Positions 28,870-40,750 of a DNA stretch of 64,000 nt are shown one piece after another. The notes beneath the pieces were generated by a model. The model was not told the DNA's origin. It was given only the letters and a program-made list of their open reading frames with translations, and made no database searches. The stretch covers positions 35,701,618 to 35,765,617 of the forward strand of contig OX381707.1 in the NCBI GenBank assembly GCA_947462335.1. Direction: 5' to 3'. The stretch is from Harmothoe impar (Eukaryota > Annelida > Polychaeta > Phyllodocida > Polynoidae). How positions within the stretch are numbered: position 1 is the stretch's first letter; each line of letters opens with the position of its first letter. A program made the position numbers and the translations under genes.

Positions 28870-29133
28870 TGACTTATTTTGAAAGCCAACCTAGTAGTCA
28901 CGTGACCCCCTTAAGTAGGTCACTTCCCGTCACGTGACCTATTTGAATTTCCCGCCAACATGGTGGTCACGTGACCCTCTTAAGTAGGTCACTTCCGGTC
29001 ACGTGACCTATTTGAATTTCCCGCCCAAAGGTCACGTGACCGGAAGTAGGTCACTTCCGGTCACGTGACCTATTTGAATTTCCCGCCAAAAGGGAGGCCT
29101 CTCATTGGCTGCTTTTGAATTTCCCGCCAAAAG
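28870..29133. promoter_or_regulatory. Right subterminal array: E2F-type and E-box motifs
   Basis: Repeating units of GGTCACGTGACCTATTTGAATTTCCCGCC. TTTCCCGCC, an E2F consensus match, occurs at 28948-28956, 29017-29025, 29079-29087 and 29120-29128. CACGTG E-boxes precede the first three, and CTTCCGG ETS motifs are interleaved. Confidence 0.6.
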
Positions 29134-29215
29134 GGAGGCCTCTGATTGGCTGCAGGTCGATTGAGTAATAAACAGTACTTAACTATAGTCCCGTTCCGAT
29201 ACATACAATACTACT
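29134..29215. repeat. Right TIR of the satellite element
   Basis: Inverse of 19308-19389 with two mismatches (A/T in the eighth to tenth base region, A/C near base 61). Ends ...ATACTACT before the TTCGGA duplication. Confidence 0.92.
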
Positions 29216-29333
29216 TTCGGAGGCCGGATAGTACTTTCATGTTTAAGAAAAAGTTTTAAAAAAAACAAAAAAAACGACCTACCGACCCTACCCTTTCTTG
29301 ACATGTTACCTGAAACAAACCTTTTTTTTGGCC

Positions 29334-31524
29334 TAACATACTTTTATTGTTTTTTGGTCCTAGTCTTTCGTAATTGGGTTGCCAAAATTATACATTATCA
29401 GCATATCGTTCTTTCCACAAATATAACTTGATAACATTATAAGGGTTAGATTTTCAGACTGAATATCAGACTAGAAGGACTAAAAGGAATTTGGTGGCCA
29501 GTATTTAGCTCTTGATTGTCCTTTCCGTCTCTTATAAAGTGAAACCAATATAGATAAAATCAAAACACATGTGACATTATAATCATTTCAAAGTATATTT
29601 TATTTTGACAGTTGAATGTTACTCCTTTGCAGTATTCAATATTATACAGTATTATGTACATATCATGTCCAGGTTAACTTGATTTTAGCATTCCTACTTT
29701 TGTAGTATAAATGTGTAGGGAGGTCCACTGTGTTTTTAAATACGTTCACACATTAAGGTTTTAAAAACAAAATGTCTTTTTAATGATTTACATATATGTA
29801 CTGTATTAATGTTTTATAGACAGCCCCGCCGACGGGAGATGTTTTAGGGGATAATGGAAATGATGTCTATGATATTGTATGTGTATAAATATTTGTAATC
29901 GTGTACTCCTCATAGTATAATTTTGTGGGTGGAAGTATTCTTAAGTTTTGTTTATAAAATATATAACCTTTATATACCCTTAGAAGATATATCAGTTCGC
30001 TGTATTAGTTATGTGCTGTTATTTTCAACATTTCCCTCTTTTTCTGTATAGATACCACGGGTAACAATAGACGATGAAAATATCTTCCTTTACATGTTGA
30101 CTAGATTTCTTCATCCTTGGCACAGTATTGATTTGGTTTAAAACTGATACGGAATACATTATAGGTATAGCAAGCGTCCAAAGTCCATCCCAACACTGGA
30201 CGCATGTAATGATGTCAGACATGAATAAAATGATTTACAGGTATGCATATATACAATTTTAAGGAAGTCATGTCTATATAAATATTTTACAAATCCAACT
30301 TGAATCAATTTACTGTGCCTCATCGTACTTGAATAGGCCACAGTGTAATTGATGAGCCCATAAACAGGGCATTGACTTTATATCAACAGATTGTCCTCGT
30401 TGCTGACCTGGTCAGTTTAAAAAAACCTGGATCAGGTCAGTGTAAGGTCAGGATAAGGTCAGCTTAAGGTCAACATATGTGCAGCGTCTGACGCCATCGT
30501 TATAATGTTATAATGTCAGAACATGTATATAGATCACACCATTTGTCCTTACACCCAACTGCCCTCTACCGGAACCTACATGTACATCAGCGCCTCCCCG
30601 TGGCAGGTGAAGGCGTCGACATTTGTGTTTTACGACGTCATGTGACCACCACAGCAGACCCCTGCTCTCGCGGCGGACGAGATGTGGCGAGAACGCCGAA
30701 ACAACACCTGGTGTCAGTTGGGTTCACTAAGGACGCGGTATTTAGGGGGTTGAGGGCAAGTCCTTGTGTACTTTTGGAGAAATTAGTAATAATGAGCAAT
30801 AGTAATGAGTGTTTTTGCATGGACCCATGTGTCTATACGTTAGAGTTATATATTGTCTAGGTAAGCTGTTTCTCATTAGAAACGATACTTGAGTAATAAC
30901 AGGGGGACTTGATACATCATATTGCATGTGACCTCACGAGAGGCTAAATATTATGTTCATTTTATACTGCTGAACTATGCAGTCGATTTTAAGTTTCTCT
31001 GGAGACGTTGGCACAACAAGGTACATTTTTATAAGGACCAGTATTATGCCTATCACCCCCTGACATCATGGTTGCTTTCCGTGGTACGTTACCCTTGAAA
31101 AGGCATTTCTAACACAAGGATAAAATATGAACATGACCTCAAATCACGTTTCTCTTTTTCTTTTAGTCAATGAAAGTATATGTACACAATGGGATACAAT
31201 GAAGTTCTTTACAATTCTATGATGTCTGAACACCTTTGCTAAATTCAGTGTAGTTGATGTCATCCATAAGAAGGCAACCAAAGTGGTCAAGCCCAAATCG
31301 ACTTTTTTGTTCAACAATCAGTATGATGATTCGTGTCAGTGATTATCGTTTATAGCTGTTGAAAGCCTGGTTTGAGAACGGTGATGCTAAGTGATAAATA
31401 ATGAAATATCATCGATGTATGGTCAGCTGGAAAGCCTCAACGTCAGCACGTTTAGTAACAACAAAGAATGTTTCTGGCATCTTATGACGTAGATGGTCAC
31501 CCTGTAGCGTCATGCATGACGTCA
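29334..31524. other. TLX 3' flank / probable 3' UTR
   Basis: No ORF with recognised similarity. On the - strand this includes whatever 3' UTR TLX has; a TTTATT (AATAAA on the - strand) at about 29598 is one candidate end, not decisive. The notable content is the DR5 array at 30434-30472. Confidence 0.4.
30434..30472 (+). promoter_or_regulatory. Four AGGTCA half-sites as a perfect DR5 array
   Basis: AGGTCA at 30434-30439, 30445-30450, 30456-30461 and 30467-30472, each separated by exactly five bases (GTGTA, GGATA, GCTTA). DR5 spacing is the classical RAR/RXR arrangement. A TGACCT lies just upstream at 30404-30409. It is about 1 kb beyond the TLX stop codon. Confidence 0.55.
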
Positions 31525-31765
31525 TCATGCTAGGGATGGTGACGTGAGAGAGGCGACGTTGAGGTAGGCTGGCCTGTTTTCATGCTGCTCGTTATGATCT
31601 TCCTCTGCCCAGGGTTGGAGGCTTTGTAGGGCGGAGAGTGAGGCATTGTTGATGCAGAGAGGGTCTGGGTTGTTGAACATGTTCTTGCTAGCCTCTGCTT
31701 GGAGACTGAGCATGAAGCGATTGGCTGCTTGACGTTCTGCCTCGCGTTCCTCAGCAGTCTGTCGT
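31525..31765 (-). CDS. Tlx: TLX homeobox gene, exon 3 (3' coding exon)
   Basis: The exon follows a TTTGTGTATTTGCAG acceptor and begins A-CGA-CAG, completing the split Arg of exon 2 (phase 2) to give ...[16 protein letters not shown], the invariant junction just after homeodomain helix 3 in TLX proteins. It then reads [11 protein letters not shown]..., and [19 protein letters not shown], matching the conserved DPLC.HNSSLFALQNLQPW of vertebrate TLX1/2/3. The stop is TGA at 31525-31527. 79 residues plus stop. An earlier in-frame start seen in the genomic frame is intronic sequence. The DPLC...LQPW tail is a family hallmark outside the homeodomain. Confidence 0.95.
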
Positions 31766-33139
31766 CTGCAAATACACAAAAAGAATCGACTTTCAATTTC
31801 ATTGTTATTTGCAAGCTCAGAAGTATAATAAGGCATCAAGGTCGTTCAGTTGGGTACATAGTGTTAAAGCATGAACATATGTGTTATGATATTTAAGTAT
31901 GGCATTCTCAGTGAGCTCGAGATGGGAAAAAAAGGAATCATTGTGATGTATTTGCAACTTCATATTTATCATGCAGACCTTATACATAGAGTTCCTTAAC
32001 ATATAGACATTTTTACTATGTACTACATTGTACTATGATCAATGTAATATGGCAGAACTTGCACACTGCAATCAGTAAATCCAAAAATACTTTTATACTG
32101 CAAACCAACAGTAGATTCTACTGCCCTTGAATACTATAATACCCTAGTATATACTGTGAACCTGCACTACCGGTAGATTCTACTGTTCAGCTACATTTAC
32201 TTCTACCAGTGCAGCAGGTTGCAATATAAACCACTGCAAAGTGCCAACAATGAAACATATTCGTGTCTACATGTACACAACGATGTCTAGTTTGCCACCC
32301 TCATCAGAGCAGATAGATTGGGGGACCGAGCCAGTAAGCTGTCTCATTTTATGTTGGCAGGCCCCCCTGTGAGTCATGTAACTGGGAGATTAGAGATGGA
32401 AGACGACTGGTGTACATCACATTAATCCCCTTCCTCCAGTACCTGCCACCCACCCACCTGCACATCCCTCAGCCTTATACTATCTATCCAGCTCTATGGA
32501 GAAAAACACAGGAGTTCTCATCCAGCAAAAAGTGCATGGCAGTCAGTTAGGCAGCTATAATGGGACTATAACCAGAGCTTTACTGTTGCTAATAGCACCT
32601 ATATGTACGTCCACAGATGGCTCCCCTCATGGGGGCAGCATGGACAAAATGGGCGACAGCTTTGAACACCTTTATGTAGGTGTGGGCTGAGAGCATTAAT
32701 GGGATAAGTGTCAGTAGCAGCATGGCAGTGCATCCAGGGAGTGTGGGAGAGTTGCGGTGATCTATGATTAGGAAACAGCTTGCGTGTTGGCTTAACACAT
32801 GCCCCTGACAAGCACTGAACCTACATAAATATGTGTCAACGTGATGTCATATATCTAACACATGGTCAACCTATTTACTCTTCGTTCCTGGTACACTTTA
32901 TATACACGTTCGGTTTCTTTAATAGCTCACCGATGTTGCTCAGTGTAAAAAGATGCATGTTTTTCCCCATTATATCACCTGCATGTGTATGTTTCTTATA
33001 CCAGTATACGTAGACATATAAATCATTTTCAGCAATATACCTTGTTGATAAATGACGTGTGTTCTTCCCCATATTGTCTTAGATTTGGCGTTGAATGGCA
33101 AATAATTATCACATCATCAGATGAAATGGTCCTCTAAAA

Positions 33140-33142
<3 letters not shown>

Positions 33143-33199
<57 letters not shown>

Positions 33200-33200
33200 C

Positions 33201-33289
<89 letters not shown>
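33143..33289. repeat. (TA)n microsatellite
   Basis: About 147 bases of alternating TA with a few TACATA interruptions. Poly-Ile/Tyr frames across it are artefacts. Confidence 0.97.
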
Positions 33290-33293
<4 letters not shown>

Positions 33294-33949
33294 CGTGGCT
33301 TGTAATCAATCATCACCAAAACAGGCTTTGCATACAGGGGCATACTTGATTCCCAACACACAACCTAGCAGTATTCAACGCCGAGTCTAGGCAGTCGGAA
33401 ACGTATCCACGCCAAACGGACAGTTTCCGGTGGCACCGGAAGCAGTGGGGAATGAACGGCACAAATTGTGCACGGTACAACAGCGGCGTAGGGTCGGGTT
33501 GTGTGCACCGTACCGCCCCCTGTCACCCTTCATCGACACGACTGAATACAGTGGGTGGTCGCGGAGCCGGCGTTTGCTCATCTGATTAGGGGTTTTAAAC
33601 AAATTGAATGGAAACATTAACACACAACGCTAGAGGGATGGGCTCGTTTTACGCATGGAAAGAGGCGTTGATGTGATTGCTCACGTTGTGGAGGCAAACA
33701 GGATTGGAGGCAGTGCCTTTGGTCTGTGTACTCAAATGGTCGGAAACTGCCCCACCCCCTTCCCTCTCTGAAAACAGATGCTCCTGGTACTGGTGATAAT
33801 CATATTAGCGCCAGTCTAGGCTTTAAACTGAATAATTCAGAGTGCATTTTCATGGGATTATGTTTATTAAAAATCAATTGCCACTGCGTCAATAGAAAAC
33901 AGCCAAAAAGTATTCCATTTTACTAAACGCCCTTTGTAACCATTCTCTC

Positions 33950-34930
33950 GTATACATCCAGGGTTGGAGGTTTTCCAGTAGATTATATAGGATGGCCAGG
34001 GAATGTGCCTGTTTGGTTTCAAATTTTAAGGAGGGGATATAAATCGGGACAAGAAGTGATTAAAGAGGCGACATCGTCAACGGCACGTCTGGGAAATATT
34101 GGTATAAGACAGAGAAGCCGGGGGACATGCTGATTATTCCCACCCAATTGTGAATTCTCTGCCAGCTAAATAACAGACGACTTTTGTCTCCTGGGGGCAG
34201 GAGAGACAGTGTTGAATATTTACATCTGCCCTCAACAGCCGCCATTAAAATACCCAGCGCCATGATTAAACACTGGGACCACGTCCATCTCCCGCCGTCG
34301 GCTGTTCTATTAATTGCCGCTCCCCCCGCCCGTGCTGGTCGCATTTTAATGATGCATTATGCCACATAAAACCCTGCTTTGCGCATGCCCGCCGGTGCTG
34401 TAGCACATCAAAGGGAAACGATGGGGATTGTGGGACATCTGATATACATATATCGCGCGTCCGTCGCTAACAAAACACGCGCCCATCGGCGCTGATCACA
34501 TTATGGGGCCAGAGTCATACGTTTTCTGACGCTAACCGACAGAACAGTGATGTATTATTAAGTCCCGCGCCACTCTCCTCCCCTCCGCGGCCACCAATAG
34601 TCAGCCATCACCCGGGCTAATGAAAATAAAGCGTTTTAATTTATAGCTCGTTCAATTAGGGCTTGGCGGTGAGGGATCGGGCCCTGGGAGACGATGGACC
34701 GACTGCCTTTTTGGGGGAGGACTTGAGAGCAGACGACTTTCGGGGGCAAAAACCAAAAAGCGCGGGAAAAACGTCAGAGTTGGTTTTGTGGGTGAATTGT
34801 CGGCTGCCAGAATGGAGGGGCGTCCTAATGCACGTGTGTGTTGTTAAAATTAGCGGAGGTCGGACCGAATTGGGCCGTCAGTTTGAGTTTGGGGCTATAT
34901 CTGTGATGGTAATCCTCCGCAGTGAATGAA
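33950..34930. other. Candidate intronic regulatory block
   Basis: Non-repetitive, alternating GC-rich and ATTA/TAAT-rich sequence with CpGs: GCGCCATGATTAAACACTGG, CTATTAATTGCCGC, CATTTTAATGATGCATTATG, GGGCTAATGAAAATAAAG, TTTTAATTTATAG. This composition contrasts with the flanking DNA and is typical of developmental enhancers. No exon-like frame. Confidence 0.3.
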
Positions 34931-35408
34931 AGTGAGAGCTACTTTCACTGAGTCTGCTTTATTTCCAAATGGCCAAAAGGTCAAGGCGTCGCAAGGATCC
35001 TTTCTATTATGTTTTCCCCTGGATATATGAGCAGTCTTTCATAATGTACAAACAAGGTATATGAGTCATGGTTAATAGCCATAAATAACAATCATAGCAC
35101 AACCTGGAGGTAAATAAATACATGAAGGGTCACTTTTTTGTATCAGCATTATACTCAGTATATACTTTTTCTCATATCATGAATCCTATTTAGGTGACAT
35201 AGTATCCTCCTCAGGTGACACACGACAGACATAGCTCAAATCGGGACAAGTCGGTTTCTTGGAATCGTTGTCACAGATGCCTCGTTTAAGTAGATCCGTT
35301 CATGGCCGGAGGCATGCCCCCACACCACCTGGTGGTCAGTATTAGAGGTCTTTCCGTCTCCAAACATACCATTTGTGTACCTTACGTTATCATGCTTCGT
35401 TTATGTAT

Positions 35409-35632
35409 GTGCCTCTACATGGGTAAAAATCGACACGGGTGACACGGCGACACGGCCCTTTTAGGCCCTTTTAAAAATCGACGGACACAGGATTGTGAGG
35501 GATAAAATTCGACCCACAGGTTTTTTTTCTCTAAGTTCTTATATACCTAAAAATCGACACAATGGCATGATCCTTCTGCTAAAAATCGACACAGCGACAC
35601 GGCCAAAATTGTGGGTACCCATGTAGAGGCAC
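35409..35632. mobile_element. MITE with GTGCCTCTACATGGGTA ends
   Basis: Perfect 17-base inverted ends (35409-35425, 35616-35632) flank an interior with repeated AAAAATCGACAC(A/G) and CGACACGGCC units. Confidence 0.75.
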
Positions 35633-36264
35633 ATGTATACTTGGTACTTTGGATTCCTGCCTGGTCTTCCGGGGACAGTTGGGTTCATGCTGACCTTCAC
35701 TGTTGACTCTCAGTCCTATACTGTCCTACATGTAGGACACTTCTGATAGGTCAGGGAATCTGTCACTAATCAATGAAAACATGACCAATTGACACTGTTC
35801 TTTCATCTAAATGCTCTCTGACATATTGATCATGCAGGTCTGATTAAGTTTATTTTATGCGCATGGTGGCTGAAATATCATTTGAATGACAATGAAGTGA
35901 ATATCAACTTATCTAACAGAGGTTTAACCCCTCTACGATATTCTTTTTCATTCTTTATGACAATAAAAATATGGTAGCAGAATCAAAAGTGTGTTTTGCC
36001 ATGTGTGGGTTGGAAAAATGGGTTTCCACGGCAACCAGATGACTCAAAGGGGGTATTTTTGTTGATCTTGGTTGCCATGATTAGCAAGCTCCCACGGATT
36101 TCAGTGGTTTAATTATTCATCTGACCACAGAAAATTGCTTTTTAACAGGAGTATCCAATAATTTTGTGATAGTCCTAGTAACTCGAGCAATCACTGAGTC
36201 ATCCTGATGACACGGGCGTCTGTGGTAATTCGGACCTTATCCATGGTATGCTATCAACGTTACA

Positions 36265-36350
36265 AAATAAACCTGACCTACCTACCCTAATTTTCTTTTC
36301 TACCTGGACTTTGTTGCCTGAAACACCCCTCTTTTTTTATAGGCCTAAGC
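36265..36350. mobile_element. Degraded right half of a GGTTTGTTTC-type miniature element
   Basis: ACCTGACCTACCTACCCTA and TTGCCTGAAACACCCCTC..TTTATAGGCC resemble the right half of 11149-11376. Confidence 0.5.
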
Positions 36351-37061
36351 GCAGTCCAGGATCAAATTCGTGATACCGGACTTCTCAAACCCCTTGTTCA
36401 GCACTGACCATATCAACATCAAGTGTCTATATTGACTCCAGGGCACGCAAAGGGGTTTAGGTCAAGATCACGTGACCTGGGTTAACCAATCAGACACGTC
36501 AGAGTTGATCTCAACAAATCAGGAACAATCAGGAGCCGCCCCCTGTCGGCCAAAGAGCGAACCACGGGGGAAACAGAGCACTCAATGATTTCAACTTGAA
36601 TGGGGGTATCTCTGTTTTTAACAGTCTATTTCGCGTTTGGGGACATTATATCGGAGATCCAAGTATATAGGCTGACAAAAGACAAAAATGTGCGTGTGTG
36701 TTAAATGGTTTAGTATCAATTGGATGGGGCCACATCAGGTCATTGACCCCTTAACTTAACTCAATTATGCCAAATTAGGTCGGAGATGTCTAGTTACCCG
36801 GGGGAACATGACGTCACATCATGCATGACTGTATCTCTAGATCCATTCTACAATTTTAAATGTATGTAGCACAGATTCCGAATGAACAGTTATAGAAATG
36901 ATTCAGTATGCTGTGTCATTTTCAATCATGTAAAAGATACCATGGGTTATAAACAACTGGAGATCGATCATTGAAATGCAGTCAAATTGAATTGCTCTTG
37001 ATCTGTTGATCTCAATTCTCATCAATGACCAGCCTCTTCACTAAAACGTCACACACCACTA

Positions 37062-37140
37062 ACCACTTGACCACCATGCACCACCACCACCACCACCACC
37101 ACCACTTAGGTGCACCACCCCCCCCCCCCCACCACCACCC
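37062..37140. repeat. (CCA)n and C-run low-complexity tract
   Basis: CACCAC repeats at 37062-37107 and a C run followed by further CCACCAC. Confidence 0.9.
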
Positions 37141-37384
37141 TGAATCCCTCTAGCTGATCCCATATGCGCAGCACTGCTGCCCTAGTCACGTGATCCGACT
37201 GGCCACTGGCTGTGTCCATTTCCGAGGTGTCACATCCCATCTCCTCCAGGGCCGTCAGACCCCAGCCCCCGTCCTCCTCCCGTACCCTCACACAGCAGCA
37301 CCCTGGTCAGCGACGCCCTTAATAACCCTTTTACTGCTGCATACTGCTTTAATATGTTCTTCCTTTTGTTGTTATGATGATTGA

Positions 37385-37590
37385 ATGCCGCTCTCTGGCG
37401 AGTAACTCACAAATAATGAATCCATGCATTATGTCGATCTTCTGGGAGTGTATCAACCCCGTTGGGTAGGGATGATGATTAAATGTAGTGCTGTCGAGTT
37501 ACTCACCAGGGCTTCATTCAAGCATCAAATCGACAAAGGAATACCATAAGTGCTCCATTAATGCACGATGCTGCTCTTAAAGGACTAACG
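37385..37590. mobile_element. TTAA-type miniature element, copy
   Basis: GGCGAGTAACTC, GCATTCAAGCATCA-like and CTCTTAAAGGACTAA blocks place it in the family described at 10157. Confidence 0.5.
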
Positions 37591-38339
37591 AGTACCCTGT
37601 GCACCCTCTGGTGATGTATGTGGACATACCTGATCACGTGACATGACCAAGACAACACCTGTGAGCCATTGACCCTACCTCACCACCTAGTGTGTGTATA
37701 CATGTATGATACAGATCCCTCTTCCATCTTCAAGGCCCATATTGCACTTTTACCAAGTTTCTCCATGTGAAGTCAGATATATGCCGGATATATGACCCTT
37801 ATAATTATTATGTCATGTAGTGGCCATATTGTCACCACAGATTGCACCTATATACAAATGGCTGGATATGGCCATTGTTCATGGCTACTCTGACCATGAT
37901 ATATATGTGGACTCAATGCACTGGGTGCATGACCTTATATTCTGGACGGTTTTATACATATAAGCAAAGGTCAGGGCAATAGTGCTTTCTTAAAATCACA
38001 TTATATCCAGAGATTATGTACAAGGGATCCACCATATCAAAGTTGCTTGTATACACACACGTATTGATTATCCCAAACTAGTGATACATGGACATTGTAG
38101 TACATTTGTATGTGGTTAATGTATGTCCCTTAGTGAAGGTGTTTTAGTTGAGGAAGCTAAGGCAACTGTACCATTGTTTGGCTATATTTTACCCCTCTCA
38201 CATTTAAACATCGTTACCTGTAGCCATTGGAGGCCTGTCATATATCCATTGATGTGACAGGGGATCTTCCCCTTGTGTGGCCTTCCCCAGTCTACCCCTC
38301 CAGCCGGTGCTTTACCATTTGGATGTGACTATCTATACA

Positions 38340-38900
38340 ACAATGGAGACCGCTAATGAATTCTGGGACGGGACCTAAAAGCGCCTAAAGACCCTAGCGT
38401 CCTCTGCTCCGTCCCGTAGAGTATAGAGATCACTAGCACAGGGCCCGGCCGCCATTTTGTAATTGACACCGTCACGTGACGTGTGATTGTCACCTCCGAG
38501 CTTCGCGGAGCACTGAGGGCCAGCGCAATTGTGACAGATGGAGGGAAGTAGAGGGAAGTGTATTACTATAACAGATGTTTTGGCCCTCCTTGTCCGTCCA
38601 CCCCCTCTCACCGTCACCCACCTCATAATCTAATCACTCCTCTTCATTTTCCAGTCACGTGATTAAAAACTGCCCCTGCCCCTGGGGGACCCTCATCCAG
38701 TAACATTAGCCCCTCTGTGTCCATCAGTGAGCATGTGCTGTATTATCGCCCGTTTGAATGACGCTTTAAAAGTAATTAATGCCCCCTCCCCCGGCTGATT
38801 AGTGGTACCGCTGAGTAGGGTAATTAGAGAGTTACTTTTAAGTGGATCTATAACGTCAGGGGTTTACTCACGTATGGAATCATGGGGCAAGTGTGGTGAC
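38340..38900. other. Candidate intronic regulatory block
   Basis: Non-repetitive, CpG-containing, with CGGCCGCCATTTTG, TCACGTGACGTG, CACGTGATTAAAAAC, GTAATTAATGCC and GCTGATTAGTGG. No exon-like frame. Confidence 0.28.
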
Positions 38901-40709
38901 GTCTGAAAGCAAATGTCAGAGGTTGGTAATCTGTGTCATCTTACTGCGAAATCATCAAATTGGTTTTGAATTTTGAGTTGTCAATAGACTGTATTATTAA
39001 AGGATGTTTGTTTAATGCATCTACTTCATTCCCTGGATATTGGATATTGGTAATCATGGTTAGTGCCCGTAATCGCCCGGCCCATATTGTGTTATGATGG
39101 GAAACATTGAGTGTACAAATCAACATGTATTTGAATGTGCCAATGTCCCCAATTAAGTCACATATTGAATGCTCAGGACGTACATAATTCATCAACCAGG
39201 AACTCATATCAATTGTTTTCATATCTATGTAATCTCAAATACAAGTGTTTATAGGTACATTTATTTGTATTGTTAAATCAATTGAGATGCTCTGATCCAA
39301 GTAAAACAAACTCCGCCTTCTCCCTCAATAGAACGCATATTTAACTATATTATAGGTACTGAACTAAAGATATTATCCACATTCTTTCTCATATTCTTGT
39401 ATGAGAAGACCAAAATAAATGTCAGCTACATCAGTAATAACTCATAGGGGCCTACACTGAATTGTATACTCATTGCGTATCCATTCATTTCTTAGTGGTA
39501 TCCATGTGATATGAAAAACATGTTAAGAGCATGTTTGACCTCAACATTCCCTTGGATAAAGTGCTGTATAGCAGGTGACATATGTATGTTGACACATGCA
39601 GGGGACTGGGGCAAGACGGTGCATTCACGAAATGGTTGAAAGTTCTAGTCACTCCTGGTAAAATGTTAATGATGGGCACAGTTTGGTGAGGGGATGTATG
39701 TCTTCTGTAACAGGTGTGAGCAGTCACAGGGAAAGGATGCTTTGTGCGTCCTAACATGGAGCATCCTTTCTGTGCAGCTGCTCACAGGTGCACAGTTCCC
39801 CCATCACTCACATGGACACATTGGGAAGGTCAAGGAAATAACCTTGACCGTACAAGGTCAGTGGTTGGGCAGTAGTCTGGGTATTTGGTTGTAGTTTTAT
39901 AAAATGCAGCTACATATTGAGAATACAATTTTGCCACCACTGAGCCAGTCACCTAACTGCACTGTGGTATGGGGTATGAGATGTTGCTTTGTATACTCTT
40001 CACTATCCTAAGCGTCATTGGATCAGATTGTTGCAATCATCTTAGAAGTAAATAGATTTGGGGATCCATACTATTCAATTGCTATGTACAGTAACTACAT
40101 TTACATTTCTATATCTGGAGATAGGATGCCGGGTTATTCCAGTTATAATGATAAGTGTAACTGTTATACATCAGTATTGCTACCTAAGCCTATTAGGTAT
40201 ATCACATAAACGGTTAAACATAATATTATGTTTTTAAGTATAGTACTACATGTGCTTATACATACATAAGTGCATGTTGTCTATATGCACTACTTACACG
40301 TCAGTATAGGACTGTAAACTAATAAAACATGTGCAGGCTATACGGATGGTATATTTCAACTTTTGCATAGACCAGAATGGTAAAATATAAACATGTGCAT
40401 GGTTAATGATATCCTGCTTGAATATGTACAAATGTATTATATTACATGCTATGCTACTTATAATTGCTACTTAATCCATGCTTATCCTGAACATGTATAT
40501 ATCACATGTTATTCTACTTATCATTGCTACTCAATCCATGCTTATCCTGAGTATACAAATGTACACATCAGTCATCCCCAAATAACCACGTGACCTCGCC
40601 GTGTCCCCTGCAGGTGTCACATGGCACTAATTATCCCATGATGCACCTGTCCATGTAGGCAGTGCGACCCGTGGCCGTGTGGTCATGTCGGCGGGCGGTA
40701 TAGCCACCT

Positions 40710-40750
40710 ACTGGAGGAGGCAGGAGGGGACGGGCTGTGCCTCCTCCAGT
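40710..40750. repeat. 13-bp stem-loop
   Basis: ACTGGAGGAGGCA (40710-40722) and its exact inverse (40738-40750) around a 15-base loop. Confidence 0.7.

Larger units (their letters stand above)
19308..29215. mobile_element. 9.9 kb Polinton-ended satellite element carrying death-fold cargo
   Basis: Complete element of 9,908 bp. TIRs of about 82 bases (two mismatches) begin AGTAGTAT, and a 6-bp target duplication TTCGGA surrounds it; both features are typical of Polintons. The left TIR is identical over 87 bases to the Polinton at 4887-4973. I see no integrase, polymerase, ATPase or capsid gene. The cargo is a 62-codon ORF, two inverted copies of a 260-residue protein gene, a broken ORF and a 527-residue protein with two death-domain-like folds. 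Large internal inverted repeats flank a unique centre. Inference: a non-autonomous passenger of a Polinton, or a minimal virus-like derivative. Confidence 0.85.
19173..29333. mobile_element. GGTTTGTTTC miniature element split by the 9.9 kb insertion
   Basis: The left half (19173-19307) and right half (29216-29333) together match the intact copy at 11149-11376, including the CTTCGGA site where the large element has inserted. TTCGGA is present on both sides (19302-19307, 29216-29221). Confidence 0.85.

Noticed and set aside
19308..29215. Ordinary autonomous Polinton
   Set aside because: No integrase, polymerase, ATPase, protease or capsid frame is detectable in the interior despite intact ends.
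33109..33390. Poly-Ile/Tyr ORFs
   Set aside because: Translation of the (TA)n microsatellite.
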